Shown: positions 23,358-33,625 of the stretch, in pieces
How the letters are laid out: every line of letters begins with the position of its first letter
Position numbering within the stretch: the first letter of the stretch is position 1
From: Antitrichia curtipendula
Lineage: Eukaryota; Streptophyta; Bryopsida; Hypnales; Leucodontaceae
Assembly: GCA_951230915.1 (NCBI GenBank)
Contig: OX579641.1
Coordinates: forward strand, 19,694,254-19,758,253
Length of the DNA: 64,000 nt
Direction: 5' to 3'
Program-made: the position numbers and the translations under genes
Notes under the pieces: model-generated
Databases searched by the model: none
The model's input: only the letters and a program-made list of their open reading frames with translations
What the model was told of the DNA's origin: nothing

Positions 23358-25136
23358 TTAGTCTTCGTTTTCATTAGCAAAGCTCAGGGCTTTGCGCTTG
23401 AGAGGTGACTCTGAGACTACTTGAATACGGCTAGTTGTAGAGGTGCCGGTATTCTCCACAGAAGCTGGACCGCCAGACTGTGGTCTATCACTGTTCCGGT
23501 CTGCAGTGTCTGATCCAAAAGAATCGCAGATGCTCATAACGGAAAACGCAGGTACTGTATTTGGTGTCCTAGGAGGACATTGCGCTTCTTTGTTCCACGG
23601 TGAGTGTCGTTTAGACTGATTGGGACTTTGGCCAGTGACGTTAGAGGTTTTATTGAACCTCTGCCAGTTTGGTCCATTGTTCCAATTCTGCCCTGGAGAA
23701 TTGTAATAATTGTTGCCACGACCTCGACCGTAGCCACGTGAATTACCTCCATTACCCCGGCCACGTCCAGCGTTGTTACTGCTTGACGGAGGAGTCATAG
23801 TTTTCTGCCGCTTGGCTGAAGGTGCTAATGATGATTTGTCCGGATTGGCGATGGACCAACTGGCCGGCTTCAGTAGGCGTTCAACCTGCTTATAGCCTGG
23901 GAGTTGTGCATTATCTTTGAACAGAGGACCATCCAGATTCACTACTAGCTGTAGAGCGCCTTCGCAAATCCATTTTCTTGAGTGCATGAAGGAAACATGG
24001 CACTTGATCGCTAGTGATCCTGCTTGATGAAGCCAAACCAGGAATGCACTAAATTTCGATCTGAGTGACGGGTGAGGTGTATCTTCAAAGAATCGGTCCA
24101 AATGATTTGCCATGAACCATACCGCATGATCCCACCAGATCATTGAACCTGCACAGCCCATACTAGCGTTAGGCGCACAACTGCATTTCATGTATGGTCG
24201 TTTGCCATTCCATAATTCCTGCATGTGTTTGTCACGCCTATGCTTGTCTGTAGGGGGGTCGATTTTGCATTGCATTTTTATGCTATCTGTGGTACACTTT
24301 GTATGATCGAAGGAACACAGACTGTACGCGTTGCTAATTGAACTAGCTGCTGTACTCATAGCTCGGTTATTAACCGCAGACTCTCTGCATTCCTTCATGT
24401 CACTTGCTAAGAGTCCGCCCCAGATTCTCCAAACAAATGGAGGAATCGATGCTAGCAGATTAATGTTACCCACTTGCCACACTCGGTGGTCACAGTTGAT
24501 TAACATGTCCTCGACTGTGCGGGGAGGTGTAAATGGAATAGCCAATCTTTTGCCCGAGGCAATAAGCTCCGCTTCCTCTTTCTGCTTTTGCGTGCCGATG
24601 ATCAGTTCCTGCAAGTCCTCGATCGCAGTCCGTTCCCTTGGCTCCATTATCAAACCCTCTAAAAAAGGGTGTGAGATAATCGATGCCACCTCATTCCCTT
24701 TCTGGCTATTGGATAATTCCAGATCTTCCTTGTTATTTGCGGCGCGAATAGCCACCTCTACTGAGATAGCATCTCGCTGGGATCCCGCATATTCCTCGGC
24801 ATCCTGCGAGATCAATTCCTCCAAGAACGCATGCAGCTCTTTTAGGCAAGTTAAGCCCAGTCCTGGCGTCTTTCCGTTGGCTACTTCAAAGACTCGCGTC
24901 CACTGTGACAAATCCAAGGTGCTAAGAATTAGCGGTGACTCACCATCTTCTCCGTTGTTTTTTATAGTTTCCGCATCTGTTTCTTGGATAAACGTATGGA
25001 TTTCGGTTGGCTGAATACTAGCCAAAGTAGCTTGGATGATTGGGATAGGCGGTGGCAAAGGCAAATCATAGCCCATTGCTTGTAGATCTGGATGCCATAC
25101 TGGCTCTTTGATGAGTGACTGACACAGAAAAATCAA
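23358..25136 (-). CDS. Retroelement ORF1, 592 aa, RG/RGG-rich tail
   Basis: One uninterrupted ORF begins 75 bp inside the 5' repeat and ends just before the RT frame, which is in a different phase. The N-terminal part is acidic and helical-looking (PGLGLTCLKELHAFLEELI). The middle carries a compact Cys cluster (KCSCAPNASMGCAG, about residue 315) and W/H-rich segments (MIWWDHAVWFMANHLDRFF). Residues about 448-495 are RG/N-rich (AGRGRGNGGNSRGYGRGRGN), typical of RNA-binding tails. A Ser/Pro/Lys-rich end follows. I do not recognise the family. By position and composition it is probably a Gag-like RNA-binding partner of the RT. No CCHC knuckle is seen. Confidence 0.7.
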   Translation of the reverse strand: MIFLCQSLIKEPVWHPDLQAMGYDLPLPPPIPIIQATLASIQPTEIHTFIQETDAETIKNNGEDGESPLILSTLDLSQWTRVFEVANGKTPGLGLTCLKELHAFLEELISQDAEEYAGSQRDAISVEVAIRAANNKEDLELSNSQKGNEVASIISHPFLEGLIMEPRERTAIEDLQELIIGTQKQKEEAELIASGKRLAIPFTPPRTVEDMLINCDHRVWQVGNINLLASIPPFVWRIWGGLLASDMKECRESAVNNRAMSTAASSISNAYSLCSFDHTKCTTDSIKMQCKIDPPTDKHRRDKHMQELWNGKRPYMKCSCAPNASMGCAGSMIWWDHAVWFMANHLDRFFEDTPHPSLRSKFSAFLVWLHQAGSLAIKCHVSFMHSRKWICEGALQLVVNLDGPLFKDNAQLPGYKQVERLLKPASWSIANPDKSSLAPSAKRQKTMTPPSSSNNAGRGRGNGGNSRGYGRGRGNNYYNSPGQNWNNGPNWQRFNKTSNVTGQSPNQSKRHSPWNKEAQCPPRTPNTVPAFSVMSICDSFGSDTADRNSDRPQSGGPASVENTGTSTTSRIQVVSESPLKRKALSFANENED

Positions 25137-25210
25137 CCATCAGTGAGTAAGGGTTAACGATAAGGAGAAGAATCCATGAGAGATTCACCATCTCTCAAAG
25201 GATGGAGGTT
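25137..25210 (-). promoter_or_regulatory. Short leader between 5' terminal repeat and ORF1
   Basis: 74 bp containing a small inverted repeat (GAGAGATTCACCATCTCTC). It does not begin with a recognisable complement of a tRNA 3' end, which argues against standard LTR-retrotransposon priming. Confidence 0.45.
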
Positions 25211-26539
25211 AAAAAATGTTTTTTCGATACTTCTCTAAGTTTTAGAGTAGATTCTAACTCCCTTTCAGAAATCCTTGCTCATGATAGATAGTAAGAGTTT
25301 AATTTCAGCAATCAGAGCCTAATTTTGACAACCAGAGTCTAATTTCGAAATCAGATTTTCACCTAATGTTACAAAAGACCCAAATCAGCCCCCAGCAACC
25401 TCATTTAGTTCCCACAGCAATCAAAATTCGACCAAGCAGTGGTGACAACAGAACTGTGAGCTTCAACTGCATGCTAGAAAAAAATTCTAGATATACATGC
25501 TGTTCTTGGTAGCTTTGCTCCCAACTTGAATACAACATAAACTAGCACTTATCTCCAATCTCTGTAGAAGACAATATCTAGCACACAATTGATACTACAA
25601 ATTTCATGTACAAAGATTTGTTCATGATTGCTAAATGCAAGAAGAAAGCTTGTTGCGTTGGACGCCAGCTTCTCTTGCCCATAAAATCGTTTTTGGAGTA
25701 AATTTTTGAAAAAAAATTCCCAGGAGGTGGTAACCCTCACCTGTACCCATGCCAACCAGCAAACAATTAGTGTGCCAATAGACGTATACGAGGTGTCTGC
25801 AAGTTACCACAACTTGTTATCGTTATTTCACCAGAGAAAACTTTATCAATCAGACTCCTAGATCTGATGCAAAAAAATTGTTCACAAAACTATTGCCATA
25901 ATTTTGCTACAAGATCCACCACCTGTTGGCCGCTGTTCTGAGAACCCAACACCATTTCGTCACCCAATGTTTGAGTAACCCACTTGACTGTACTAGAGCT
26001 TAGCAACCAAATGGATGTTTGATTTGGTTTGTGTTGCATAAACTTGAAAAAATTATGTAACTCCCGCCAAGATGTTTGAACTTAGCCTGGTAAAGGCTAG
26101 CTTGAAATTGCACAAAAGTTACTATTGGTTCAGCCCACAACTTGCTGGCATCCTTAACACAGCTCTAAATGGCGTTGTTAAAGCCTCTGTCCACCATGCC
26201 GTCAATTATTTCGAAATTTGACAGCACAACTATCTCAGGAGAGATCCAGTTGTGATATTACTTGCCAAATTCACTTATTAGTGAGAGCAATGTGTCAGCA
26301 ACTTAATGCTAGATTGTTTCTAATCAGATCAAGATGGTGTAAAATTTGTAAATTATTTTTTGTAATAAATCTCAGATTTTGAATAAGCTCTAGATGTATA
26401 ACACTCATATATATTCACATTTAGTGTGGAAGAACATGTCATTATAATCTATGTATTGTAACAACGGTAGACTTTTTTTATAAAAACCTAGGAGTGTAAC
26501 CTTGGAATTTGAGTCTAAAAAAAGAAAAAAAGAAAAAAA
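25211..26539 (-). repeat. Terminal direct repeat, right copy (5' relative to the element's coding strand)
   Basis: Matches 19702-21029 at an offset of 5509-5510 bases with two observed differences. If it acts as a pseudo-LTR, the promoter for ORF1/RT would lie here, reading leftward. Confidence 0.93.
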
Positions 26540-26542
26540 GAA

Positions 26543-26571
26543 ATATATATATATATATATATATATATATT
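26543..26571. repeat. (AT)n microsatellite at the element edge
   Basis: About 14 AT units directly abut the purine-rich end of the right terminal repeat. It may be the insertion target or a product of insertion. Confidence 0.9.
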
Positions 26572-26613
26572 ACTTAGAAAAGGACTGGCTGGACCGACCA
26601 CATCATAACATTG

Positions 26614-28107
26614 TTAACCCCTAAAGGTTTTTGACTATGTTTTCACAAAAAACGCTCCCAAATTGCCATTTCTAGTACAAGTACCAAATTTTGGAAAAAA
26701 AACATTTTTGGACACATGTAACCGTGTGATCTTGTAGTAAACTAGTTTGAGAAGATGTCGAAAATTTTTAGAAATTTCCACCGTGTAGATTGCAAGAAAT
26801 TAGCATTTGAAGTGACAAAAATCCTTTTTTTGTCCCTGCGAAAAACCGGGCAGCTGCACTTCACATGGTCACATTTGTATGAAAAAATGTCCAAAATGGT
26901 GGTAACTCTTTGGATTCATTCTTCAAATCAAGTTAGCTACATGCTTGAAAATTTTCAGATCATTTGGAATTGTACAACATATAGGAAAAAAATAGTAAGT
27001 AGAAAGAAGTAGAAAATGATTCAAAACACTAAATTGTTAAGGATTTAATTATGGAATTGAAAAATGCCAATCTAAACGACTGTAATGTTGTAATAAACAA
27101 TCTGCACCTTGTGTTTATATTTTTTTCCAAAAATATTGAAAATTGAGTTAAATAAAGGACTTCAAAGTTTATTTTAGAGTAGAGATTCCATAACTACCCG
27201 CAAACTACCCACAACTAAAATTCCTCATAACTTTCATCTCATAAATCAAAGTGGAATGATTCAAAGCTTTCCTTGTGCACATAAATCTAGAGAACCAATT
27301 TCAAATTTTTATTTCTCTAGCCCCTAAGCGCTCAAACGACCATTTTATGGTCGCTACCCGACTTCGGGCAGATTTTTTGGGCAGAAAAAAACTTTTTTCA
27401 ATTTTATTTTTTTCAATTTTTTAAAAGATTGGATTGTCTTTCAATATTTATATTCAAAACTAAGATCGCTACGGTCAAACAAAAACTATAAGAGAAATAG
27501 CACAAAGAGTCTAGTATTGCCTAGTGTTGAAAAACTTACTATTTGGGGAAAGTGTTGGTGTTTTCATTACTGGATCTTATGCATTTTTTCACTAATCAAT
27601 AGAAACCACAATTTTGACCAATCAAAAAAAAAATCAGTTGCTAAAGATAGAAATTGTATTTTTGGTGAATTTTTGAAGTTATATCTTCAAAATTCATTTG
27701 AAGAGAATCTAAAAATAATTTTATAATTTTGACCATACGGATATTTTTTTCTTTTTGTGCTTCACATTATCTATTTTAATGCAAACTTCAAAAATGTTGT
27801 AGAACTTATATTTTATAACACATTTGTGTTTTGTCCAAACCCCTTGGGCTTTTAGGGGCTAGAAAATGATTTTTAAAGAAGTTTTTTTTGCTGCCCGGGC
27901 TGCCCGCCGAACAATGAAAACTTCATATCATACCATAACTTTTTAACCATGTGGTCAAAAGTTATGAAAATTGTTGGGCCCTAAAGCTACTCCTCGGGCA
28001 CATCTTATGTGAAAATTTCAAAGAAAAAAAACAAAAATTCCATTCGTGGTGCGCTGCCCAAAAACGCTATGTTGTCAAAAAACGGTGTTTGGTCCTTTAG
28101 GGGTTAA
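26614..28107. mobile_element. 1.5-kb TTAA-flanked element, host of a nested element
   Basis: The ends are TTAACCCCTAAAGG at the left and CCTTTAGGGGTTAA at the right, inverted, with TTAA at each edge. The interior is AT-rich with no transposase. It is split by the CTAG-flanked insertion 27317-27862. Its arms are homologous, in reverse, to 4835-5755. Confidence 0.8.
27317..27862. mobile_element. Nested 546-bp element with CTAG edges
   Basis: CTAGCCCCTAAGCGC at the left and GGGCTTTTAGGGGCTAG at the right form inverted ends like those of the TTAA family, but the target is CTAG. The 4835-5755 copy shows the unoccupied site. No protein is recognisable; ORFs inside are AT-rich noise. Confidence 0.78.
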
Positions 28108-28728
28108 CCAGGGTACTGTGTACCTCTGAGGTGGAGGAATAATTCCCTCCAAGGTATTTGGGAGGAATTTAGTTATAATATGAGGATCGTTATTGGATGG
28201 TTTTTAAGACTTGTTAGTGCAAGAGATAATTTCATTGGGTGGCCCATCCTAACCCTTTTCTTCCCCTCTACCTGGAATTGTAATAGTGCAGGGGGCTCTC
28301 CTTTCTACGGAAGCAAAAGGGACCCCCATGCTTGTTTAATAATGTTATGATGGGGCATGTATTATTCAAGTTGTAAAAACTTCAAATTTTTTCACTGGGT
28401 GAATAAATGTAAAAATTTGTGCCCCATTGTAGAGGAGAGCCTAATTTTGTGGTTACATGAAACTATTAACCAATGCTAGGGGGGGGCTTTTGCTCCCAGA
28501 AAAGCGGAAGCCCCCAACAGTGCAACTTTCCAGCTAGTCAATGACTCTTTGCAACTTCCCACTTAGCCAATGACACTAGCCATGCAAATTCTCAGCTAGC
28601 CAATGACCCTCTATAGATTAAGAGCGTAACCATTAGACTTGGAAAACAAATCCCAAAACTGGCTTGAAAAGAGGGTAGACATTCACTTTCCAAGTTGTGG
28701 AAAAGTAGATAGTCCCACTCATGGCCTC

Positions 28729-29291
28729 TTAACCCCTAAAGTCTTGTTGTTTCTATGGGGGACAAAATGGATTTCAATTTTTACCAAAACGTATTGAAAC
28801 TTTCTCACAAGATAGAAATACTTATGAGCTTTTGGGGAATATAATTTTTATTTCAATTGGTGCCTTGGAACAAAAGTTATGCCACAATAACCTTAAAATG
28901 GGGGAGACTGGGCAACAAAAAAATCCACAAAATATTGAATATTTTTTTAATGATATATATATTTTTCTTGTAGATTATATATTTTTTCTAAATGGAATTC
29001 TTTGATTCATTCCATTTGGATTAGTGATGTGAAAGTTATGAAACTTCTTATTTTATAGGCAATCATAGCAGCTTCTTGAATGAATTTTTTTTTCCACTAT
29101 AAATGCTAATATATTTCAATCTATAAGTTCAAAAATCACAAAAAAATTATCACATGATCTAAGATAAGGTATAACAAGATCTTGTTGTTAGATTCTAAAA
29201 AATATTTTTTAAATTTATTTCGTAGGTGAACATAGCAGAAGTAGTAGTTTTGAGTGGTTTTGGCAAATGGCCTTGAGACTTTAGGGGTTAA
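28729..29291. mobile_element. 563-bp TTAA-flanked element
   Basis: TTAACCCCTAAAGTC at the left and GACTTTAGGGGTTAA at the right are a perfect 15-bp inverted pair. Imperfect inverted similarity continues into the flanks (GGCCTC/GAGGTC and a CATTCACTTTCC/GGAAAGTGAATA pair), so this element may sit within an older foldback. Internal blocks recur at 14251-14550, 40600-41485 and 42360-42720. Confidence 0.82.
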
Positions 29292-29326
29292 GAGGTCATA
29301 GGAAAGTGAATATGACTAGAGCTGCC

Positions 29327-30006
29327 TTAACCCTGAGCACCCCACCTGCCCAAATGTGGTCACTCAAAATCATATTTCTACAAGTAAGGTTCAAATCCAA
29401 CGTTGTACTTTTGGGAAAATGATACAGGGTTGACTGAGAGTACATGAATGATCTCTCGGAGTGAACCGATGGTGGTTCCACTTGTCATACAGCAATGTGG
29501 TTGCCATAGAGAGGGAGGTTTTATATTGAAAATGGAGTTTTGACAAACAATGCCCCAAATACAATAGTCCAAACTATACTTATTCCCATTCAAAATTTTA
29601 GTTTGCAGTGTTTGGCACTCCAGATTATGCCTGTCGAAATGTGCTTGTCAAGTGTCAGAAAATTCTGAAATTTGGTAGGCAATGGAACAATTGCTTTCTG
29701 CAAGCTATGCCCAAATTTGGGCAAAAGGGGCCACGTCCTGTGGTTGCCATAATATTTTGAAGTTCAAGATTGCCCCAAAATTTGTCCTCACCAAAATAGT
29801 CAAGGTACCTTTGACTATTATAATTTCCGCATCCAACCGTTGAAAACTTGTACAAATTTTAGTAAAGTTGCAAACCGTAATCCTTTCCCAATTCCAACGG
29901 TGAAGTCTTCTACAATTTGATTTTCAATTTGTGAGGGCATTTCATTTGGTAGGTGGTCCCCCGTGGCTCAATTTTGGGAATTTTGCTCTGGGCGCTTAGA
30001 GGTTAA
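29327..30006. mobile_element. ~680-bp TTAA-flanked element
   Basis: The left end is TTAACCCTGAGCACCCC, the right end GGGCGCTTAGAGGTTAA. The inverted match is imperfect but in register, with TTAA at both edges. GC inside is a little higher than around it. The two short minus ORFs at 29296-29593 and 29655-29855 have no recognisable relatives. Confidence 0.65.
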
Positions 30007-33000
30007 TTGGAGAGCGTCATTGGATAGCGGAAAGTAAAACAACGGAGATAAGTTTTTGTTTTTTCTATTTGTAAGGCAGGATTGTTGACTTGCAAACAAC
30101 TGCGGGTATCAAGCCACCTACAAAATTTGGGCCACCACATAGGGGAGGTCATCCAAGCCTAGTGGCCATGCTCTAACTAAATGCACTCCCAAGGATCTAA
30201 AGATGGATTCCAAATTGTATTATCCAAGGTAAATAAATATTCATGCAATTTTTCCCATGCAATTCATGGAAACTATTGGGCAATAGCTAGACTACATTAA
30301 AACTTAGGAATCTTGATTATTTCCAAAGGTTGAAGGAAAGAAGTATAATATTTTGAATATTGTCTATTGAAATTCAACAAATAAGTTTCTAAAATAAATA
30401 AAAATGACTTTTGTAGGTTTTGAAGCTTTGGATTCAAGTTGAAAGGAGAATAAGTTGTCATTTGTTGAACATTCTTGAAGAAAATACATTTTTGATCAAT
30501 TGTAGAAGGGATTCTTTTAACACTAGAAGGATGCCATCAGCGATCCTAGAACTGGCTAAATTTCGCTCAATTGCTAATAAATTTGACATGTCCTCAGTGT
30601 AATTTTTTTTCAAAATCTTCCAAAAATGAACATTTGGCTAAAAACCCAAAACTAGTTCTGAGATCACTGGATGCCATGGATACTAAGTGTTCAATGGATG
30701 ACAAAGAATCTTTCTATGTAAGATAGAAGTGTCAATTGTGCATCTTTAGAATTTTATGTGAAAAAGGTAGGTTTTGTCGACAGTTGTTTGACCTTGAGTG
30801 AGTACTTCTAAGCTTTTTAGAGCAAATGATTTATACGATCTCAAAAATGAAGATTTACATGGTGACCACCCTATCCTTCAAGGATTAACTTGACTATTGA
30901 TTTGACTACAATTCAACTTTCTAGGGAAGAATGTTGTAATTGAATATCAGAAGTTGATCATGAATTCATTCAATTTTGAAAATTGCTTGAGAAACAAAGT
31001 AAAATACTAGGTACTTCAATATACCTTGTAATTCATATATATGAATGTTGAATGTTTTTATTATGGGGCTATTTAGCTATTATTTCACAATAGATATGCC
31101 TCTATTTTTTTCTACTTCTACTTTTTGCCCATTTTCCTACACCCTATGGTAGATAAAATTGAAATTTGAGGCATTTGAACATGTCCCTACTATAATTCAA
31201 AAATTTATATTTGATATTAGGATTGATTAGTACAACATGTATACTTTAAGTATTATTGAATACAACCTACACAAATGGCATATATACAAACATCATATAT
31301 CATTTTATATGAATGGATTATACATGTATAATGCCATAAAAAATTGCAGAAATTGAAAATCCCACAAGTAGTAATATATTGACTAAGCTTGACTAGTACA
31401 TTTATAGATGTAGTGGTTTAGGGTTCTAAAATCTTACCAATTTGTGCTAGCAAGTAGACTAGTTTCAAAATTTGGGGTTCAAAATATAGTAAAACGATAT
31501 GCCCAAAATGAGACCTTGTTCATTATTTAACTATTTGCATATAGTAAGCGGAAACTCCTCATGCAAGTTCCTCGATCCTTTCTTTTTTAGACTACCTTTT
31601 GGGTAGATTTACAAATTATGTACTACAGAACATTACAATATATTGATAGTAGTTGTACTATAGTATGCTTTAATAAATGATGCTCTAGTAACTTCAAGAT
31701 TTAAAATGCACCTTGTAATAGGTCTCACATTTTTTCCAAAATAACCGCTAGTGAAGTATCCGGGAGTCAAACATATACCATTAGATAATTTGCAAGGATG
31801 GAAATTCAGATATGCATTTAATTTTAAAGCTTTCCTAAAGTATTGATGAGGGAGTATTGAAGTCTTTTCTATTTCATCCTGTGACCAAAGAAGTATTAAA
31901 CAAAATAGAGCACACAACTTTACATAGTTTCATTTGATTTGCATTTTGCTTTATGAGTTTCATGCTCTATTTTGTTCAATCTTTCAATCATCAACAAGTT
32001 TTAAACTCTTCTTATTTTTATCATTTGTCCTCTCATGTCTTTTGTGTATGAAGAACTTGGATAATTCTATTTTCTAAGACTAACAAATTCTTTAATTCAT
32101 TCATACTCTAAAGGAAAAAAAAACATTTTCATCACTTATTCTCTATAAACAAGTTTTTTATAAGTGGCCCCCACGGAGGATGGCATTTCATGACTTTTAG
32201 AATAATTCTAACAAATTTTGCTTTCCAAATTTTTTATGAATTTTGCAATACTTCTATGAGAAAAATATCATTTTCAATTTCAATATTCTTTCCCTTCATA
32301 TATGTTGAATTGAAAGTAAGATAAACGTGTATTATTGAAAAAATGTATTGCACTTTTTTATGTATATCTTTGAAATAAATTTTAATGCCACATTTAACTA
32401 CTTTTGGACTTTTACGTGAATTCTAGACAAAACATTCAAAAATCTATGGATAATAACATCTAGAGATCTCCAGATGTTTGTATAGATCTTCAAATATTTT
32501 GTATTGATCTCCCAATGTTTTACATAGATCTCATGATGTTTTGCATTATCTTCAAATGACCATTTTTTTTCTATTATTAATTCTGGACCCTTGGAAAGTC
32601 CAGAAGTAGTTAAATGCGGCATTTTACTTCGATTTCATCACATTGATCTTGAAAGAAAGTGATCTTTTGAGAATTTAAATACTACTTTGGATTAATGTAA
32701 GCTATTTGAATACAACATTGCTCAGAGGCACTTTATTCATTTAATTTGCCTACCATACATTATAATCACTTTTAAGAATTTGAAGCTACTAATATTACTC
32801 TTGGTTTGATGCTTCTTCTTGAATCCTTGAGTATTGTAAAAAAGACAATCTAGTCTACATGTTCAAGATTTTATGTAAGAACTAAAGAAACTAGCAGTGA
32901 TAAATGTTTAGGGTGATGTTGTTGTGTCATGTTGCTTTCTTTCCATTCTTTTCAGATTAGTTGAGTAGATTGAACCATCTATGTCATTCAACTTTGATAA

Positions 33001-33530
33001 AAAAAAGATGGAATCATCAAATAGGAAATTCTTAATTGCCACACATTTGTGAACCATCCAAATCATGAAAGATGTTTGAGAAGACTGATTTCATCTTAAA
33101 CAAACCCTAATGACATTCAAACATCCCAAGGATGTGTTGCAAGTTGATGAAACCTTAGTTTTTGATAGCAATAACCTCGGTTCAAGTGTATTTTTAAATT
33201 TACAAAAATAAAAATAAATAATAAAAGCATGTGAATTGGTAGTTTGTCCATTTCAATTCACTTTACACTATACATAAATTAGTGAATGGACCTAATATCA
33301 TGAAAGAAGCCCCTTGTCATTATGATATGAAGTTCATAAGACCTTAAGCACTTGAAATACATTTCTGCATAAGATCCACTTCATATTAATGTGAAATAAT
33401 GGTAGTTCCAAGGTTTAAAAAAATTTAAGTAAAATAATGCAACTCTTTCAAAGTTACTAAAATTTCAATTACTATGAAATTCATATAACGGTCAGATCAA
33501 ATTAAAATCATTTACTGTGAACTTGATCAG
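30007..33530. other. AT-rich intergenic DNA, no gene seen
   Basis: A possible decayed element runs from TTAACACTAGAAGGATGCC (about 30517) to CCTTCAAGGATTAAC (about 30895). A CTCCAGATG/ATCTCCCAATG-type run of short imperfect repeats lies near 32460-32560. Nothing else stands out. Confidence 0.5.
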
Positions 33531-33537
33531 GGGTGAT

Positions 33538-33554
33538 AAAACCCTAAACCCTAA
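33538..33554 (+). promoter_or_regulatory. Double telobox (AAACCCTAAACCCTAAT)
   Basis: Two head-to-tail telomere-type units. In plants the telobox AAACCCTAA is a common promoter element of translation- and growth-related genes. Its place at the upstream edge of a higher-GC, gene-like island supports a promoter or 5' UTR nearby. An interstitial telomere fragment is the alternative, but it is very short. Confidence 0.55.
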
Positions 33555-33625
33555 TCTTCGTGAATGAGGACCGATCAATTCCACTCCCATCGCTGACTCA
33601 TTGCGTATTGCCCTGTCCCTTGAGT

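Larger units (their letters stand above)
19702..26539 (-). mobile_element. Retroelement with 1.33-kb direct terminal repeats and a Penelope-like reverse transcriptase
   Basis: Two direct repeats (19702-21029 and 25211-26539) bound about 4.2 kb that codes on the minus strand for ORF1 and a reverse transcriptase. No integrase, aspartic protease, RNase H, tyrosine recombinase or GIY-YIG endonuclease was recognised. No TG...CA repeat ends, obvious tRNA primer-binding site or clear target duplication is seen. The right outer edge runs into an (AT)n tract. The reverse transcriptase motifs (A: ADITRCYETIP; B: GIPMG; C: YIDD) fit Penelope-like elements, some of which are known to be flanked by pseudo-LTRs and to lack an endonuclease. 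The assignment is an inference from motifs, and another retroelement clade is possible. Confidence 0.8.

Noticed and set aside
22313..25014. Plus-strand ORFs over the retroelement (for example 22673-23071 and 24331-25014)
   Set aside because: They are antisense to ORF1 and the RT, which have clear motifs on the minus strand; the plus-strand translations have no recognisable features.
19702..26539. Ordinary Gypsy or Copia LTR retrotransposon
   Set aside because: Long direct repeats suggested it, but no protease, RNase H or integrase motif is present, the RT reads GIPMG/YIDD, the repeat ends are not TG...CA and no tRNA primer site follows the 5' repeat.
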